A stretch of 64,000 nt of DNA from positions 310,001 through 374,000 of the forward strand of contig SZZY01000002.1 in assembly GCA_009830035.1 (NCBI GenBank), in the 5' to 3' direction. Below are positions 1 to 10,378 of the stretch, piece after piece. Position 1 is the stretch's first letter. Every line of letters starts with the position of its first letter. A program made the position numbers and the translations under genes. The DNA comes from Pantoea sp. Eser. Lineage in GTDB: Bacteria > Pseudomonadota > Gammaproteobacteria > Enterobacterales > Enterobacteriaceae. The notes under the pieces were generated by a model. It had not been told where the DNA came from. It worked only from the letters and a program-made list of their open reading frames with translations, and did no database searches.

Positions 1-2
1 TT

Positions 3-299
3 GGTTTTCTGGCGATGATCGTCGCCTGCATCGGCTCGAAGGCCAGTGCCACCTTCTTCTGGCCCATGCCGCAGGGTGAACTGCCCGCGTCGATTGTCGC
101 CCCGGGAATTGCGCTGGTGAACTCCATCGGTAATCTTGGCGGTTTCTTCGTGCCGACGGTGTTCGGCTATCTGGAAATGAAGACCGGCTCGACCACCGGC
201 GGCCTTTACGCGCTGACCAGCGTGTCGCTCCTGACCGGTCTGTGGCTGCTGCTGCGCCGCAAACCTACCCGTCTTCCCTTGTGCCTATGGAGAATCAAC
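3..299 (+). CDS. MFS transporter, C-terminal part (aldarate/GudP-like)
   Basis: This is the 3' end of a major facilitator transporter cut by the window edge. The visible ~98 residues include the conserved C-terminal segment GNLGGFFVPTVFGYL and a last hydrophobic helix ending in LLLRRKP. No stop codon separates it from the next gene: the frame runs straight through the ATG at 300 into the dehydratase. The natural terminator codon is therefore lost or shifted. Because the next gene is glucarate-dehydratase-like, a D-glucarate/galactarate anion symporter (GudP family) is the likeliest identity. That assignment rests on context, since most of the protein is outside the window. Confidence 0.6.
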
Positions 300-1615
300 A
301 TGTCAGCCAGTCCAGCCATTAAAACGATGCGGGTGGTGCCGGTCGCCGGCTACGACAGCATGCTGCTGAATATTGGCGGCGCACATAACTGCTATTTCAC
401 CCGCATTCTGGTGATTATGACCGACTCCGCTGGCCGCACCGGCGTCGGTGAAAGTCCCTGCCACGCCTCGACCCTGGCGCTGCTGGAGCGTTTTCGGCCG
501 CAGATTGAGGGCAGCGATCTGCTGCGGCTCAACGCAACCATTTCGACGCTATTTGCCAGCGATGCGCGACACCAGCAGAGCGCACATACCAATGACATTC
601 ACATTCCGCAGATGAACCCGGAGAAGTTCTACAATGCCGCCGCCGCGATTGAAGCGGCACTGCTTGACCTGCTGGGACAGCATCTCGATTTGCCGGTCGC
701 CGAGCTGCTGGCCAGCGGCAAACAGCGCGATTCGGGTGCCGGTACTGGGTTACCTGTTCTATATGCCGACCGTAAACTGACCACCATGAATTATCAGTCG
801 GGCCCCACCGGTGGCGATGCCTAGCTGCAACTGCGCCATGAAAAAGCGATGGATGCCGCCGCCGTGGTGCGGCTGGCGGAGGCAGCAACGGATCGTTATG
901 GTTTCCGTGATTTCAAGCCTAAGGGCGCACGCGGAGGTGGAAGTCGAAACCGTTAATGCGCTGCTGGCACGCTTTCCCGATGCGCGGGTCACGGTGGACC
1001 CCAACGCCAGCTGGTCACTGGATGAAGCGATTTACTACGGTCGCCAGCTGGCGGGTCGCATTCCCTATCTGGAAGATCCCTGCGGCGCGGAGAATGGCTA
1101 TTCCGGTCGTGAGACGCTGGCCGAATTTAAGCGCGCCACCGGCATTCCAGTCGCCACTAACATGATTGCCAACGACTGGCGTCAGTTGAAGCATGCCTTA
1201 CAGCTTAATGCTATCGACATTCCGCTGGCCGATCCGCACTTCTGGACGATGCGCAATGCGCATACCGTGGCGCAACTGTGCCACGAATGGGGCCTGACCC
1301 ACCGGCTGTCATTCGAACAACCATTTTGATGTCTCGCTGGCGATGGTGGCGCACCTGGGGGCGGCTGCGCTTGGCGATCGACTGACCGCCTTCGATACCC
1401 ACTGGATCTGGCAGGATGGACAGCAGCTGACGCAGCTGGCGCCGCAGATTCGCGACGGCTATCTGGAACTGCCTGAAGGGCCAGGGCTGGGTATCACCTT
1501 AGATATGCCGAGGGTCGAAGCGGCACATGCCCTCTACAACGCGCTGCCGGATAAGAACCGTAACGATGCGATCGGCATGCAGTTCCTGATTAATAACTGG
1601 CGCTTTGATGCCTGA
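300..1615 (+). pseudogene. glucarate dehydratase-like enolase-superfamily gene, broken
   Basis: GudD/GudX-type enolase-superfamily dehydratase (dehydration of D-glucarate-type sugars). The start ATG at 300 follows a GGAGA ribosome site. Recognisable blocks in order are GVGESPCHAS, the metal-site region [38 protein letters not shown] and the tail GMQFLINNW. It is heavily damaged. Compensating one-base shifts lie near 730-770, where VPVLGYLFYM is readable in another frame. An in-frame TAG sits at 822-824 where the family has Trp. A frameshift lies near 935 and another near 1300, before [11 protein letters not shown]. The order transporter then dehydratase suggests a former aldarate utilisation operon. 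The family is clear; the exact substrate is not. Confidence 0.85.
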
Positions 1616-1748
1616 CGTCCGGCGCTATTACGCGATTAAATGCACATCTGAAGGAAAAAGAGCGTATGTAAACGCCACTCCAAAGCAGGAATTCTATTGC
1701 TGCTTACTCCTGTATTAACAATGAGAATTACCCTTTTCCCTTTGCAAA

Positions 1749-1781
1749 AAAGGGCCCCATCTCCACACAGACGGGCCCTTT
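1749..1781. terminator. bidirectional hairpin terminator
   Basis: An inverted repeat with arms AAAGGGCCC and GGGCCCTTT around a 15-base loop lies between the convergent dehydratase and hydrolase pseudogenes. It has A-rich and short T-rich flanks, consistent with a shared terminator. Confidence 0.6.
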
Positions 1782-1809
1782 GCTTAATCATATTAGGTCT
1801 GATCATTAC

Positions 1810-2741
1810 TTAGCCGCGAGCGGTAAGATAGGCATATTCGCTGCCAATCCAGCTATAACCCTCTGCGTCCTGGCGCAGACGACCAATTCCCGGAAATGCC
1901 TGGTGCGCCGCGCCGATCCAGATACCCGTTGACGACGTTTCTTTCAGAGCCCACTCTCGTGAACTCACTGCTTTTTCCGGAATAATGTCCAGATCTATAG
2001 TCAGTCGCTCCAGCATGAGACAACTGCACTGTCGGCAAGTGAGTGATGTCACCCCAGAACAAAATAGTTTCACCCGCAGATTCAATACGGAAGCCAGAAT
2101 GGCCAGGAGTGTGGCCCGGCAGGCCAATGACTTTCACCAGCCCATTTAGCAGGTCGTCTCCATTTTCAAAAGTCTGGAAACGGCCAGCTTTGATATATGG
2201 CGCGGTAGCATTTTGTGCAACATCGATGAACCAGTGCTGAATTTCCGGAATTTTTTCAGTTGTTGCCGAATCCAGCCAGAATTCAGCATCCGCTTTAGGC
2301 ACCCAGACAGTTGCGTACGGAATAGGTTGCATTACCATTATCATCAGAAATGCCACCAACGTGATCTGGATGCAGATGGGTAATCAAAACCGCATCAATA
2401 TCTTCAGGAGTATAGCCAGAGGCCTTAATGCTACCTTCAAGACGGCCCATGGTCGGCCCGAATTTATTTCCTGAGCCCGCGTCGATCAGAACGATTTTTG
2501 AACCAGTATCAACGATGAATGCATTAACCGAAGTATTAATTTCACCGGTTACAGGGTGCAACTGACGCTGCAGGGCGGCCTGGAGTTTATCATCAGTAAC
2601 GCCTGCGAATGCTTCAGGATTAATTGCTACAATGCCGTCATAAAGTGCGGAAATAGTGTAATCACCTAGGATACGACGCTGAAATCCAGCCGACTGCTCA
2701 AGGGAAGAAAAATTACGCGCAAGTTTTTTAATAGTACTCAT
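1810..2741 (-). pseudogene. metallo-beta-lactamase fold hydrolase, frameshifted
   Basis: MBL-fold metal hydrolase of the lactonase-like group. The N-terminal part reads openly from ATG 2741, behind an AGAGAG site, and contains the metal motif THLHPDHVGG. The second frame carries the downstream ligand regions GLPGHTPGHSGF and FWGDITH. The C-terminal part (EKAVSSREWALKET onward) is in a third frame. This implies frameshifts near 2350 and near 2015. It could have been a quorum-quenching lactonase or a general MBL hydrolase; nothing in the sequence decides between them. Confidence 0.85.
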
Positions 2742-3075
2742 AATGTCTCTCTTATTTAGGGTCGGAATCATTTCCGTGGAGAGAAATATATCCGCTTGTT
2801 CTAAAGGTCAGAAGACAGCAGATTTGGCCATACTAAGTTATTAAATTTAATACCAATCAACTTTAGCAAGGGAATCTTTCACATGTTATTTATTGCATTG
2901 ATATTTTACAGGTGCAAATTAGTTATTTATCGCCCAAAGTAAAGCTTAAAAAGTGTTATTACTCTACGAAAAATCGTCAAATAAAGGGAAATGCCGATAA
3001 GACATAACATTTAAGTGGTAATCTTACTTTCATATTCTCACCCTATAATTTTTCATACTCTTCATGCGTAACTTT
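2742..3075. other. intergenic, AT-rich
   Basis: AT-rich spacer between two minus-strand pseudogenes. It probably once held the hydrolase promoter. I see no open frame or clear hairpin. Confidence 0.5.
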
Positions 3076-3601
3076 TTAAACGATATTTTCCCACAAGTGC
3101 TGAAAGAAATTAAAAAATTCCGGAATCGTTATGTTTTCATACTCTGAGACATTGCTGTTAAATAATGGATTTTCGAGCGTTGCTTTGGGGCTGCAATCAG
3201 TCATAATTTTACAGCTAGGAATTTGCAAGATTTCTGTCATCTGAGAATATGCGGCGTCAGCCCGAAAAGACAGATTGGGAAATGCTAAGGGTTTATCCAT
3301 GAGATGAACGCCCCCTGCAAGCCAGTCAACGGCATTTTTCATGGCACACGGTATGCTTTTTACATATTCGGCAGAGACTAAAATCATCATACTTGCCGGG
3401 TCGACCGATGACTGCCACGATTTTACGACTTCAGGGACATCGATGCTTTCGGACTCGAAGGTCGGGAGCTCACGAACTGCATCTGAAATAACAGGTTCTA
3501 TTACAGGCGGGCAGGTAATGGGACAGCGCCCTTAAAAAGACTGTTAATCGACTCCTTTCTAATACTGCCTGTGAGACAGCCAAAACTACCGGTTTTTTCA
3601 T
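3076..3601 (-). pseudogene. NAD(P)H-dependent FMN reductase (ChrR/YieF-like), frameshifted
   Basis: Flavodoxin-fold NAD(P)H:FMN/quinone/chromate reductase family. Starting from ATG 3601 the sequence reads MKKPVVLAVS, shifts to SIRKESINSLFKGAVPLPAR, and shifts again to DAVRELPTFESESIDVPEVV. That last frame continues openly through the family block ILVSAEYVKSIPCAMKNAVDWL to the stop at 3076. At least two one-base indels (near 3570 and 3500) separate these frames. The block S.EY..SIP...KNA.DW is the family signature around the FMN/substrate pocket. No active product is expected. Confidence 0.8.
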
Positions 3602-3887
3602 GGCAATATTTCCGTTATAACGCGTTCAAAAACCTCCAGCTCTGTTGGCTGGCGTCTTGTCAGGTATTCGCACGGTTGCTATATATGAAAGATTAATACT
3701 GCCTGTTTGCAGGAGTCGGACGCAGATCTGAAGCTGGGATGGTATTGAATACTGTTAAGTATAGGCATTCCTGCCGCTACGACATCCTTATATTGCAGAC
3801 ATAATTGCTGTTCCATCCAATCGACAGCAATCTCAGAAGTTCTTTAACAAACGCTTCTGAGATTGAGAAAATCATCGAACTTTTCAA
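3602..3887. other. intergenic with an unassigned open minus-strand stretch
   Basis: About 290 bases downstream of the gamma-glutamylcyclotransferase gene. A minus-strand stretch (about 3700-3835) stays open for some 40 codons but I recognise no family. It also contains the 12-bp inverted repeat listed separately. Confidence 0.3.
3828..3865. repeat. perfect 12-bp inverted repeat
   Basis: CAATCTCAGAAG and its exact complement CTTCTGAGATTG are separated by 14 bases, immediately after the 3' end of the minus-strand ChaC-like gene. No T-run follows on either strand, so it is either an atypical terminator or an RNA-stabilising hairpin. Confidence 0.6.
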
Positions 3888-4520
3888 TCACTGAAGATGT
3901 TCCTTACAAGCATGCATTTTTGCAACTTTCTCAGCTAATTGAAGAATATACTCATCAGTGACGTTGTTCTCTTCCAGTGCATTATTGAGACGATGCAGAT
4001 AATCAGCATTTGTTCCGAGCGGTCCCTGAGCACGTGCGATACATTCAGCGACGTTTTCAGATTCGTAATTACAGTCAAAATTGGCGTCATTCTGACTCAT
4101 AACAAAAACGAGTGCGGTGATAACCTCCCCGTTATACAACTCTACCTGCTCCCATTTAGGAATATATGATGTCGTGCTCATTTCACGTTTCCACAGCACC
4201 ACCAGTTCATACTGCAGATCATTCTCCCGAAGTCGATAAGCAATACCTTCAGTTCCGGTGCCGGGTACCAGGGCCAGCATTCTGCCGTGGCTATCTCCCG
4301 TTGCCCGGCCCGCGGTAAGTTTCATGCAGAAAGCGCGCTTCCAGTTTTTCAAAACCCCACGATAGCTCAGATCAAATTCAAGCGCTGGATTCCAGATAAG
4401 AGAACCATAGGCAAAAATCCAGATGCCTTCCCCCTCCGGACGCGACTGAAGCATTTCTAACATTGATGCGTGACGTTCATCATCGGAGAGGTAGCGACCT
4501 ACACCGAGTCTGCCAAACAC
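3888..4520 (-). CDS. gamma-glutamylcyclotransferase, ChaC-like
   Basis: Glutathione-specific gamma-glutamylcyclotransferase that would degrade glutathione to 5-oxoproline and Cys-Gly in the cytoplasm. The 210-residue frame carries the substrate-binding signature FAYGSLIWNPALEF (about residues 37-50), LTAGRATGDSHGRMLAL, the conserved ELVVLWKREM segment with the catalytic-region Glu, and ARAQGPLGTNADYL near the C-terminus. The length is normal. The start is uncertain: GTG at 4520 is used here. The frame continues upstream for ~20 more codons (to a TAA) without an ATG, so the original N-terminus may be lost. It is one of the few open genes in the left accessory region. Confidence 0.8.
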   Translation of the reverse strand: MFGRLGVGRYLSDDERHASMLEMLQSRPEGEGIWIFAYGSLIWNPALEFDLSYRGVLKNWKRAFCMKLTAGRATGDSHGRMLALVPGTGTEGIAYRLRENDLQYELVVLWKREMSTTSYIPKWEQVELYNGEVITALVFVMSQNDANFDCNYESENVAECIARAQGPLGTNADYLHRLNNALEENNVTDEYILQLAEKVAKMHACKEHLQ

Positions 4521-4865
4521 ATCCTCGGGTGCTGCAGATGATAAAATTTCTCTGGACAGGCTTTAAACGGAGATTTTCCGCAGGCCAGCACCTGTTTCAG
4601 TTTTTAAGTACCGCAGCATGGCGGCAGGAAATGGCATCTTAATTCAGCAATTAAAGATGAAAAACCACTCAAAGAGTACTTCACTTTTTCCTCAAAAATA
4701 ACAATCCTGACTCTGTTTAGCCCTGACAGTTTGTCGTGTTAAAACACAGTAGAACATGCCGTCTCTGACGCATGCATTACACTACGCCCACGGGGATAAT
4801 CAGGTTTAAGATTCCGAGCATTAGTGAATATGACTGACGCAAAAACAACAATTTCAGGCGGTGAT
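4521..4865. other. intergenic between divergent genes
   Basis: Spacer between the minus-strand ChaC-like gene and the plus-strand LysR pseudogene. It presumably held both promoters. I find no clear operator. Confidence 0.4.
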
Positions 4866-5766
4866 ATGCGTTCAAAGATGATTGAATATATTAATATTTT
4901 TATGCAAGTCGTTGAGCAAGGTAGCTTCACCAAAGCTGCTGAATTTCTACAATTACACCGCCCTGCCGTGAGCAAAGCCATTCAATATCTTGAAGACGAT
5001 CTTGGTGTTAAGTTAATCCACCGCACCACTCGAAAGCTCAGCGTTACCGCAGAAAGCGAAGAATTCTACCATCGTTCAAAGACCATTCTTTCTGAAGTGA
5101 ATGATTGGTGGCCAGCTTTTCAACGACGCTGCCACCTCGTGGTCGTCTGAGGCTAGACGTGCCACTTTCATTAGCTCATGCCCTCCTGATTCCGCATCTG
5201 ACTAAGTTCAAAGAAAAATACCCGGATATTGAAGTCGTTTTGCTTTCCTCCGATAAGAAAACGGATCTCATTACCGAAGGGGTGGATTGTGTGGTACGAC
5301 TGGGCGAGTTGCAGGATTCGAGCTTTATCTCGAAACGACTCGGTGAGATCCGCATGGTGACCTGTGCTTCCCCGGCCTACCTTGAGGCCCATGGAACTCC
5401 TGAGTCTTTAGATGATCTGCAAAAGCACAAGGCAGTAAATTTCTTCAGTGACCATAGCCGTGAGGTTATGGAGTGGAAATTCACTGATAAAATATCGTCG
5501 TTTCGCAACGTCCTGCCAGCAGTATGCTTGTAGACAACTCTGACATATTACTGAGCTGTGGCCTGTCCGGCCTGGGTATCATTCAGGCGACTTATCCTGC
5601 GCTTAAACCCCACATCGATGCGGGTGTGCTGGTCGAAATACTGACGCAGTATCCGCCAGTATCCAAGCCTGTCTCAGTCATGTATCCGGACAGGGAATAT
5701 CTCTCTCCGAAGGTCAGGGTTTTCATTGATTGGTTCAGCGAACTGTTTTCTCGACAGAGCAAGTAA
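4866..5766 (+). pseudogene. LysR-family regulator, frameshifted
   Basis: LysR transcription factor. The N-terminal winged HTH is intact from ATG 4866 (IFMQVVEQGSFTKAAEF, then HRPAVSKAIQYLEDDLG). The frame is lost near 5105-5140. The substrate-binding domain continues in another frame (RGRLRLDVPLSLAHALLIP ... RLGEIRMVTCASPAYL). The last part (DNSDILLSCGLSGLGI ... FIDWFSELF) is in a third frame after a small loss near 5510. It belongs to the large LysR clade close to aromatic/oxidoreductase regulators and probably regulated the adjacent reductase at 5914, which lies in the same direction. Confidence 0.85.
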
Positions 5767-5913
5767 AGGGTTGATTGTTACTGATTGGATAATACTGAAG
5801 TTCCTCAATGCCTGTTTTTATACATTTTGTAAGCGCGTAAATTATCGGCAGATGAAACGGGCATGCTTTATCACACTCTCCTGAAGCTTGCCCCCTACTC
5901 ACGAGGTCTGATT

Positions 5914-6906
5914 ATGTCAAAAGTAGTAACGTTTAACCGTACAGGTGGATCGGAAGTTCTGGAAGTTGTCGATGTTCAGGTTCCGGCTCCGTCAGCTAAT
6001 GAAGTTCAGATTCGCGTTAAGGCTATTGGCCTAAACCGGGCTGAGATCATGTATCGCAATGGTCAGTATGTTATCGTACCTGAGTTTCCAGCACGACTCG
6101 GTTATGAAGCGGCTGGTACCGTTGAGGCTGTGGGTGAAAATGTGAAAGACCTCGCCAAAGGCGATCTTGTCAGCGTAATCCCCTCCTTCATGTTTAGCGA
6201 ATACGGTATGTATGGCGAAATCGTGAATGCGCCAGTTCATGCCGTTGTTAAGCAACCAGAAAATTTGTCATTTGAACAAGCTGCTGCAAGCTGGATGATG
6301 CATGTCACAGCGTTTGGCGCGCTGGTAGAATATGGCAACCTTCAGGCTGGTCAAAACGTGGTCATTCGGGCCGCTTCCAGTAGCGTTGGCCTTGCAGCAA
6401 TTCAGATTGCCAATATGTTGGGCGCTAAAACCCATTGCACTGACCCGCACCTGCGAAAAACGTGATCTGCTTCTTAAGGCGGCGCTGCTGCAGTCATTGC
6501 GACAGCTGAACAGGACATGGTCTCCGAGATTAATCGTGAAACAAATAACGTTGGTGCTCACATTGTCTTCGACCCAGTTGGTGGCCCGGATGTCGCTAAG
6601 CTGACCCAGGTTATGGCACCTTTGGGTATGTTCTTCCAGTATGGTGCACTTGATAGCCGTGACATGCTCTTACCTGTTTTCGATATTCTGGGCAAGCATC
6701 TCACCCTGCGTGGTTATGAACTGTTTGAAATCACCACGAACCCTGAAAAAATGGCGCATGCTAAAGCCTTAGTCACTGAGAGTTTGCGTTCAGGCAAACT
6801 TAAACCTGTCATCGATAAAACTTTTGCTCTTGAAGATATTGCCGAAGCACAACGCTATATGGAAGCAAATGGTCAGGTAGGAAAAATTGTAGTGACCGTA
6901 AATTAA
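5914..6906 (+). pseudogene. zinc-type/quinone oxidoreductase (MDR superfamily), frameshifted
   Basis: Medium-chain dehydrogenase/reductase of the quinone oxidoreductase group. ATG 5914 follows an ACGAGG site. The GroES-like N-terminal domain is intact (GLNRAEIMYRNGQY, LGYEAAGTVEAVG), and the nucleotide-binding region starts at NVVIRAASSSVGLAAIQIANMLGA. Two indels near 6433 and 6480 break the Rossmann region. The frames join as GAK-PIALTRTCEKRDLLLK and then GAAAVIATAEQDMVSEINRE. The C-terminal part (IVFDPVGGPDVAKL ... MEANGQVGKIVVTV) is open. It sits directly after the LysR pseudogene, which suggests a former regulator-target pair. Confidence 0.85.
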
Positions 6907-7214
6907 TTTCCTCCACGCTTCATATAACTGAAGCGTATAACAAAAAGCAAAGCAAGCTATATATTGCCTGGAGATGGAATATCTTACGGGCTTTTTTTAA
7001 TATCAAACCCGCCTTAAAGACTCACATCAGAAAGCATTCAAATCATCACTCCCTCATAACCAAGGCAATGCGCTACAATTTCAAAATCCTATAAATACCG
7101 TTAACCTCATTCATTGTTTCTGAAATCCATAACTATGAATTTCTTTTTTACTTATTTATCGCACCTGCACTTCCTCATAAAATTAGGACATCAAAAAATA
7201 ATTGAGGTAATATC
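6907..7214. other. intergenic
   Basis: AT-rich spacer. The 3' end probably holds the promoter of the small BhsA-like gene. No hairpin with a convincing T-run was seen. Confidence 0.4.
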
Positions 7215-7439
7215 ATGAGACTCCGTAATTTAGTACTCGCGTCACTGTTGTTCTCATCTGTATTTGCTACTGCTAATGCAGCTGAAACCATTAAGGCTGC
7301 ACCAGTTGGTCATGTATCTGCCTAGGGTGCCACCCTTGATGAAATGACTAATGCCGTTGAATCAGCCGCTAAGGATCTTAAAGTCACTTCTGCATACGGT
7401 GGAAATCGTTATTATGGAACTGCGATAATTTACAAATAA
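7215..7439 (+). pseudogene. YhcN/BhsA-like small periplasmic protein (DUF1471) with amber codon
   Basis: Small stress-type periplasmic protein of the DUF1471 (YhcN/BhsA/McbA) family. ATG 7215 follows a TTGAGG site. A typical signal peptide ends ATANAAE. The tail (KVTSAYGGNRYYGTAIIYK) is the family C-terminal signature. The 74-codon frame is interrupted only by a TAG at 7323-7325 (codon 37), just after VGHVSA. Everything before and after stays in one frame, so this looks like a single recent nonsense mutation. A good intrinsic terminator follows directly. Confidence 0.8.
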
Positions 7440-7446
7440 CACACCC

Positions 7447-7473
7447 AGCCCGGCATAATTGCCTGGCTTTTTT
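7447..7473 (+). terminator. intrinsic terminator of the BhsA-like gene
   Basis: The hairpin AGCCCGGC / GCCTGGCT with one mismatch and an AATT-type loop is followed by six T residues, 7 bases after the stop codon. Confidence 0.75.
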
Positions 7474-7983
7474 ATAATATAAGCACTTTACACAATACAG
7501 CCATTTTTAATCAGAACTTAATTTAACAAATCCTTCAGCCTTTACCCAGCGGAACACGGGTCTATTATTGACCTTTCACCTCATTAATCCCGTTACAAAA
7601 AGATAAAGGTTAAATAGCGGATCATATTGTCAATACAGCAAGCCTGAACTTCTCACTTATGTTCAAACCCTTCAATGGCCGGGCAACAAAAGATACTCAA
7701 GAGACGTGGTTGCTTTTCTGCCAGCGTTTTACCCTGTACAAACCCTTATAATGATTTTGTGGCAGAGCAGGCAATTCCCTTGAAAGTCTCTGATAATTTT
7801 CCTGCAGGATAAAGGATTGGTATGGGAATGTCCTCAGGTTGTTAATCAAAAACACCTGGCATTGCAGTAGAGTAGAGTAGAGATTAATAGTTACAGGGGT
7901 GAATAGTGAGTGAATATAAAGTCGTGCGCAGAGGGATCAGGGCTAAGTAGTTTAGAGGGAGTCTTTGCGACACCCTCTAATAT
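7474..7983. other. intergenic, no gene recognised
   Basis: About 500 bases without a convincing gene. A short tandem AGTAG repeat (GTAGAGTAGAGTAGAG) lies near 7867-7882. The plus-strand frame at 7910-8122 lacks a ribosome site and any family resemblance. Confidence 0.4.
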
Positions 7984-8520
7984 TTATTGTAAGCACTGGA
8001 ACTTCAGTGCATCCAGGTCGCTTTTGATTTCTTCAGTACCTAGATGTGCATTAACGCGATTTCTCAACTCTGTTGGCGTCATACCAAACGCCGAGCGTAT
8101 GACACGAGACATAGTCTGCTGACTGGTATATCCATAGTCATAGGCAATATCCATTAAGCTCTCTGTGGTATACATAATAGCCTCAGCGGCCCGGACCAAA
8201 CGACGGATCCTGACATGCTCTGATATAGAGCGGCCCGTTATCTCTCTAAACTGACGCTGAGAATGCCAGCAAGTATAGCCCGAGCGATCGGCCAACCGAG
8301 CTATATGCAGGTCATTGTCAAGATTGGCTTCAATCCAGTTAAGCGTATCGCAGACAACACTGCGCATTATGGCAGAGGAACGAAGGGAGTGAGGACCGGG
8401 CGTGCTCTTTAAGCCCCCTCTACTACTGGTTGTACAAAATGTATCAGGATCACAATACAGAGGGTCAGAACCTAGGCAGGATGAGTAGTTAACAGAATGT
8501 GTTGCAGTATGTAAGGACAT
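7984..8520 (-). CDS. AraC-family regulator (SoxS/MarA/Rob-type)
   Basis: A 178-residue transcription regulator with an AraC-type DNA-binding domain in its second half. The first HTH is near HIARLADRSGYTCWHSQRQFRE and the second near LMDIAYDYGYTSQQTMSRVIRSAFGMTP. The N-terminal ~50 residues match nothing I recognise. ATG 8520 has a GGTGA site five bases upstream; the internal Met at 8367 would give a SoxS-sized protein starting MRSVVCDTLNWIE. The layout resembles stress/efflux activators of the SoxS group. The neighbours are a transporter-like pseudogene and no obvious target. Confidence 0.8.
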   Translation of the reverse strand: MSLHTATHSVNYSSCLGSDPLYCDPDTFCTTSSRGGLKSTPGPHSLRSSAIMRSVVCDTLNWIEANLDNDLHIARLADRSGYTCWHSQRQFREITGRSISEHVRIRRLVRAAEAIMYTTESLMDIAYDYGYTSQQTMSRVIRSAFGMTPTELRNRVNAHLGTEEIKSDLDALKFQCLQ

Positions 8521-8713
8521 TTAATCACCGTCTGAAATTAGCAGTAAATCAGGATCACCTGCCACTGTGCTTTTCTGAGCAACAGGCAGTTTGTTTTTAT
8601 TCTATTGATTCAGGCGGGGCGGAAATATGCCTTTAAAGGAACCACTTTGTTATCATTTGAATACTAATAAATGCCAGGGCAGAAGTGCAGATGTTCCGCC
8701 CCGGCAATAGACT

Positions 8714-9652
8714 TTAACTGATAATAACATGAATTATACCACGAATCACGATGCCAATCAGTGCTCCAGGCAAAGCGTAGCGGAATAACCGTACAAAGCG
8801 ACTGGCAATCCCCAGGAAAATACCGATACCCGGTAAATCAAATGTCTGGATAAGAAATACTGCAGAAGCATTGATCTGCTGTGGGGTCATCAAACCCTTG
8901 TGGATAATTTCAGTCATTACACCGTAATACGCCGTTCCACCAGCAAGGATTTTCGTCAGCGCAGGCATGACATAAACGTCAGATATATTGATATTGAAAA
9001 ATGCCAGTAGTGGCGCTACCAGCGCAGTTAAACCTGCGATAGCACCACTCGCTTTCAGTATGCCGACGACAGTCAAAGATAAAATAAGCATAGGTACAGA
9101 ACCCAGCGCCAATCTGATAGCATCTGATCCTGCGCCGTTAATAACGCCAATCAAACCCTGAGATGATTTTCCATCCTGAGTCTCAATATCCTCCCGTTTC
9201 AGATCCTTCCCTGATAGCCTGCGGGCGATCAGATGATATGTAAAGGCAGCAGCAAGGCCTCCCATTACCGAAATAATCAGCGCCTCACCCCAGTGTAATC
9301 CTGCTGGGATTAGAGGATAAAATACGTTTCCTTGTCCCATTGCAAAAAGCATAGCCAGCGTGGCAGCAAGATGCACTGTCAGAAGTGCCGCGTTTTTCCA
9401 TGATAGCCAGTGCGGCCAGAGCTGCGGCGAAACTCACAAAGTTAAGCTGAATAAGTGCAAAGATCGCCAGTCCTGTTACACCAAATGGCTTAAGTATGGG
9501 AGTCATCAAGCGAACAATTGCGTCCAGTACCCCCTTCTGTTCCAGATACTTCATGATGATGAGCATCACCACCATGACAGGTATTATAACGTATACAAAG
9601 CGACGTCAACGGAAGTTCTTCCCGCTGACATGATGATTCCGATGATGTCCAT
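8714..9652 (-). pseudogene. YjiH-like inner-membrane protein (nucleoside recognition/gate domain), frameshifted
   Basis: Multi-spanning membrane protein with nucleoside-recognition (Gate) repeats, like YjiH and spore maturation proteins SpmA/SpmB; the transported substrate is unknown. ATG 9652 starts MDIIGIIMSAGRTSVDVALY. The frame is lost near 9587 and continues as MVVMLIIMKYLEQKGVLD ... LNFVSFAAALAALAIMEKRG. A second shift near 9385 leads to the open C-terminal half (MGQGNVFYPLIPAGLHWGEAL ... TKILAGGTAYYGVMTEI). Two one-base indels would restore a protein of about 310 residues. Confidence 0.75.
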
Positions 9653-9914
9653 AACTGGCTCCGATAAAATAATAAAGGAACCTTACCTCAACTGACAGTG
9701 ATGCATATTTCATGGTGTGCTGTGCTTTTAAAAAACATCGATTTTTTTACGCAAAATAATCATCTGATACTTTTTATTATTACAGACAGGGAATCTATCT
9801 TTTATTCATTTATTAACAATCCTTTCAATCCGCTGAACAGATCAATGAGTAAAGAAATTAGCATTCAGAGTCATTATCCGGGTACTTACTCTATTAAACG
9901 CGGACGGCTCAAAA

Positions 9915-10140
9915 GGAAGTTGTCTTGCGCGTAGTGAATACCTCGAGCGCCATCCAGGCGAACTCTGCTTTATTCTCTCTCCGCAAACCAACGATAGCCT
10001 GCTTTACGACAGCATAACTTCAGCTTGTCATAATGCTGGTTTCGGCCCCCGCATCGTTCAGGAAGCACTTCAGCTCACATCTATGATTACCTGATATCAA
10101 CAGCTATGGGGTTTGCGCTTGTTACTCAATTAAAGTTCAG
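9915..10140 (+). pseudogene. LysR substrate-binding domain remnant
   Basis: A fragment of a LysR effector-binding domain. It reads LARSEYLERHPGELCFIL, then NDSLLYDSITSACHNAG, FGPRIVQEALQLTSMIT, and after a one-base shift near 10090 LISTAMGFALVTQ. This corresponds to the end of the LysR fold (the FxPxIxQEA...TxxxLVxxGxGxALV motif). No HTH domain is found upstream, so the 5' half has been deleted or eroded. Boundaries are approximate. Confidence 0.6.
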
Positions 10141-10378
10141 ATCAGATTTAAGAGAAGAATCAGGGTCGCTTCTGGCACAAACCAGGCGTTGCATTCTGAA
10201 CTGCAATTCAAAGTCTGACACCGGCGAGAAGTACACAGCCTACTCCTGAATGCCGCTTTATCAGCATGGAAGTGCCAGATGATGTTAAAGGTGGCACTGA
10301 GCCAGAATGGCGCCAGACGCCCAGCGCTATTACCTGAATAATCGCGCGACCAGTGACACTGTCACCGGCTGCTGGTGA

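Noticed and set aside
7910-8122. Small plus-strand frame overlapping the AraC gene
   Set aside because: Mostly antisense to a real regulator and with no supporting start signal.
9698-9934. Small plus-strand frame before the LysR remnant
   Set aside because: The LysR residues continue in a different frame; the ORF itself shows no protein-like pattern.
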